DNA from: Acidovorax sp. RAC01
GTDB lineage: Bacteria > Pseudomonadota > Gammaproteobacteria > Burkholderiales > Burkholderiaceae_C
Direction of reading: 5' to 3'
NCBI RefSeq assembly: GCF_001714725.1
Contig: NZ_CP016447.1
Coordinates: forward strand, 1-64,000
DNA: 64,000 bases
The notes beneath the pieces are model-generated. The model was not told where the DNA came from and ran no database searches. It was given only the letters and a program-made list of their open reading frames with translations. Every line of letters begins with the position of its first letter. Position 1 is the stretch's first letter. Below are positions 62,987-64,000 of this stretch, piece after piece. A program made the position numbers and the translations under genes.

Positions 62987-63628
62987 TCAGTGCAGATGGC
63001 GTGGCCTGCGCCCACCGCCGCCACCGTGACCACTGCCGGAACCGCCCGAGCCTCCCGGGCCGCGCGGCGGCTTGCCGATTTCCAGCGAGTTGACCAATGC
63101 ATCGAAGCGCTGGCTGAACAGCTTGTCGATCTCGGCGACCACGCCGCCCAGTTCCGCACCGTCGAAGTGGCGCTCCATCATGTTGACGACGTCCTGCACC
63201 AGAAGGTCGCGCTGCACCTGCATGATGGCCGCGGGGGTGGGGCCGACGAACAGCATGATGAAGTCATCGCGCGACTCCGCGCCTTGTTCCTCTTCCTCTT
63301 CGTCGAAGTCCGTGTCGTAGAACGTCACCTCAATCGCGGCACCGAGTTCAGCCAGTTCGTTCAGGCTCATGCACATCTCGTCCAGCGACTGGCGAAAATC
63401 ATCGTCGCCGCGAACGGTCCAGCACATCTGAAGGACATGCTCCTGCGCATCGAACTTGATGCCAGGCTCTTCCTCGTAAGCGCTCGCAGCGCCATCGGCC
63501 AGCGACCGCGCCCCGGCATACTTCCAAAGCGGCTTCAGCGCATCCTGAAGTTGCTCGAATCCCACATCCGCGCGCAGTTGCACTTGTCCATGGACATGAA
63601 TTTCAAAGGGTGCGTTGTAACTTGACAT
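62987..63628 (-). CDS. DUF6806-like protein with Gly/His-rich tail
   Basis: The 213-residue protein starts MSSYNAPFEIHVHGQVQLRA and has an acidic central stretch (FDEEEEEQGAE) before DDFIMLFVGPTPAAIMQVQRD. It ends in a GGSGGSGSGHGGGGGRRP-type tail with several His and Arg. I associate the body with the uncharacterised DUF6806 family; that identification is tentative. It starts 14 bases from the 3' end of tRNA-Leu. Confidence 0.65.
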   Translation of the reverse strand: MSSYNAPFEIHVHGQVQLRADVGFEQLQDALKPLWKYAGARSLADGAASAYEEEPGIKFDAQEHVLQMCWTVRGDDDFRQSLDEMCMSLNELAELGAAIEVTFYDTDFDEEEEEQGAESRDDFIMLFVGPTPAAIMQVQRDLLVQDVVNMMERHFDGAELGGVVAEIDKLFSQRFDALVNSLEIGKPPRGPGGSGGSGSGHGGGGGRRPRHLH

Positions 63629-63641
63629 GATTGATTCGTAG

Positions 63642-63733
63642 TGGTGCCCCGAGCCGGGGTCGAACCGGCACGCCCCTTTTCAGGAAGCGGCGGATTTTAA
63701 GTCCGCAGTGTCTACCAATTTCACCATCGGGGC
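63642..63733 (-). tRNA. tRNA-Leu (TAA anticodon)
   Basis: Read on the minus strand it begins GCCCCGATGGTGAAATTGGTA and ends GGGGCACCA with CCA encoded. The anticodon stem-loop GCGGACTTAAAATCCGC gives anticodon TAA. A long class II variable arm and the GGTTCGACCCC T-arm confirm leucine tRNA. Confidence 0.96.
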
Positions 63734-63852
63734 GCCGGCTGCTGAGCGCACACCTGCGTTGCAGCGTAACCCGGGCAGCGCACGCGCGCAATGCCCTGTT
63801 GCACGTGCTCTCAGGGAGTGGCTCCACGCACACACCCTGGGCCGAAATGAAA

Positions 63853-63874
63853 AAGGGAAGCCGAAGCTTCCCTT
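63853..63874 (-). terminator. terminator after tRNA-Gly
   Basis: AAGGGAAGC/GCTTCCCTT stem with a four-base loop; on the minus strand it is followed by TTTCATTT. It lies directly downstream of tRNA-Gly. Confidence 0.8.
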
Positions 63875-63881
63875 GCGAATA

Positions 63882-63957
63882 TGGAGCGGGAAAAGAGTCT
63901 CGAACTCTCGACCTCAACCTTGGCAAGGTTGCGCTCTACCAACTGAGCTATTCCCGC
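63882..63957 (-). tRNA. tRNA-Gly (GCC anticodon)
   Basis: On the minus strand it begins GCGGGAATAGCTCAGTTGGT and ends CCCGCTCCA. The anticodon loop TTGCCAA gives anticodon GCC. All four arms pair. In betaproteobacteria this tRNA often sits in the tRNA-Tyr/Gly/Thr-tuf cluster, which would lie just outside the window. Confidence 0.97.
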
Positions 63958-64000
63958 ATTTGTCTCGGAACCAACCTTTCGATCAGCACCATCTGACAAG

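Noticed and set aside
1..64000. CRISPR array, insertion sequence, integrase or prophage
   Set aside because: No regularly spaced repeats, transposase or phage genes were seen; the repeated elements found are short dispersed palindromic units only.

Overview
The window is a GC-rich bacterial chromosome segment from a betaproteobacterium, most likely family Comamonadaceae and Acidovorax-like. This rests on the overall gene set, the order zapB-like/zapA/6S RNA, a small Trp-rich protein, a TIGR00645 protein, the cbb3-hemN-fnr layout, a tripartite tricarboxylate (Bug-type) binding protein, and a dispersed AT-rich repeat that I associate with this family. There is no rRNA, CRISPR array, transposase or prophage. 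The species is an inference.

Layout. 1-2.4 kb: a membrane diguanylate cyclase and a lipoprotein with an HExxH zinc-protease signature. 2.4-4.3 kb: cobT, a Cys/His-rich small ORF and a cobalamin riboswitch carrying a very long extra hairpin. 4.3-7.6 kb: a bile-acid-symporter-family transporter and a long-chain acyl-CoA ligase behind a TetR-type operator. 7.6-12.1 kb: cobQ and a large RTX/type I secretion protein with an unusual N-terminal membrane region. 12.4-23.4 kb: a tightly packed eleven-gene minus-strand unit read from a second cobalamin riboswitch: btuB, cobB, cobU, btuF, btuC, btuD, cobO, cobD, cobC, a HipA-like kinase and a DUF3037 protein. It covers B12 uptake, corrinoid adenosylation and late assembly; no corrin-ring genes and no cobS are present here.

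23.5-30.2 kb: a zapB-like/zapA pair, 6S RNA, a TauE/SafE permease and a coupled HD-GYP plus PAS-GGDEF-EAL pair. 29.4-41.5 kb is a microaerobic respiration block: ccoI-ccoS-ccoN-ccoO-ccoQ-ccoP-ccoG-ccoH plus a small membrane protein, hemN, a DsbD_2/SafE-type membrane protein, fnr and a universal stress protein. Three FNR boxes (upstream of ccoN, between ccoI and the stress gene, and between hemN and fnr) tie it together.

41.7-47.6 kb is a malonate-use operon: matR, malonyl-CoA decarboxylase, a TTT-type binding protein, an enoyl-CoA hydratase and malonyl-CoA synthetase. 48-56.5 kb: lgt, a LysR regulator divergent from ilvD, a small Trp-rich protein, a c-type cytochrome, a LapA-like protein, acetyl-CoA synthetase and a TIGR00645 membrane protein. 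56.6-57.0 kb holds a decayed topoisomerase IB gene. 57.1-60.8 kb: a class II fumarase (fumC) divergent from a class I fumarase. 60.9-64 kb: murI, a YgjP-type metallopeptidase, a DUF6806-like protein, tRNA-Leu(TAA) and tRNA-Gly(GCC).

The least ordinary signals are: (i) the dispersed repeat, which lies inside four protein-coding genes without breaking them; (ii) the oversized riboswitch arm near cobT and the small ORF behind it; (iii) a HipA-like/DUF3037 pair at the tail of a B12-riboswitch operon; (iv) the topoisomerase IB relic; (v) a 31-codon cysteine-rich ORF coupled to the SafE-type gene downstream of hemN.
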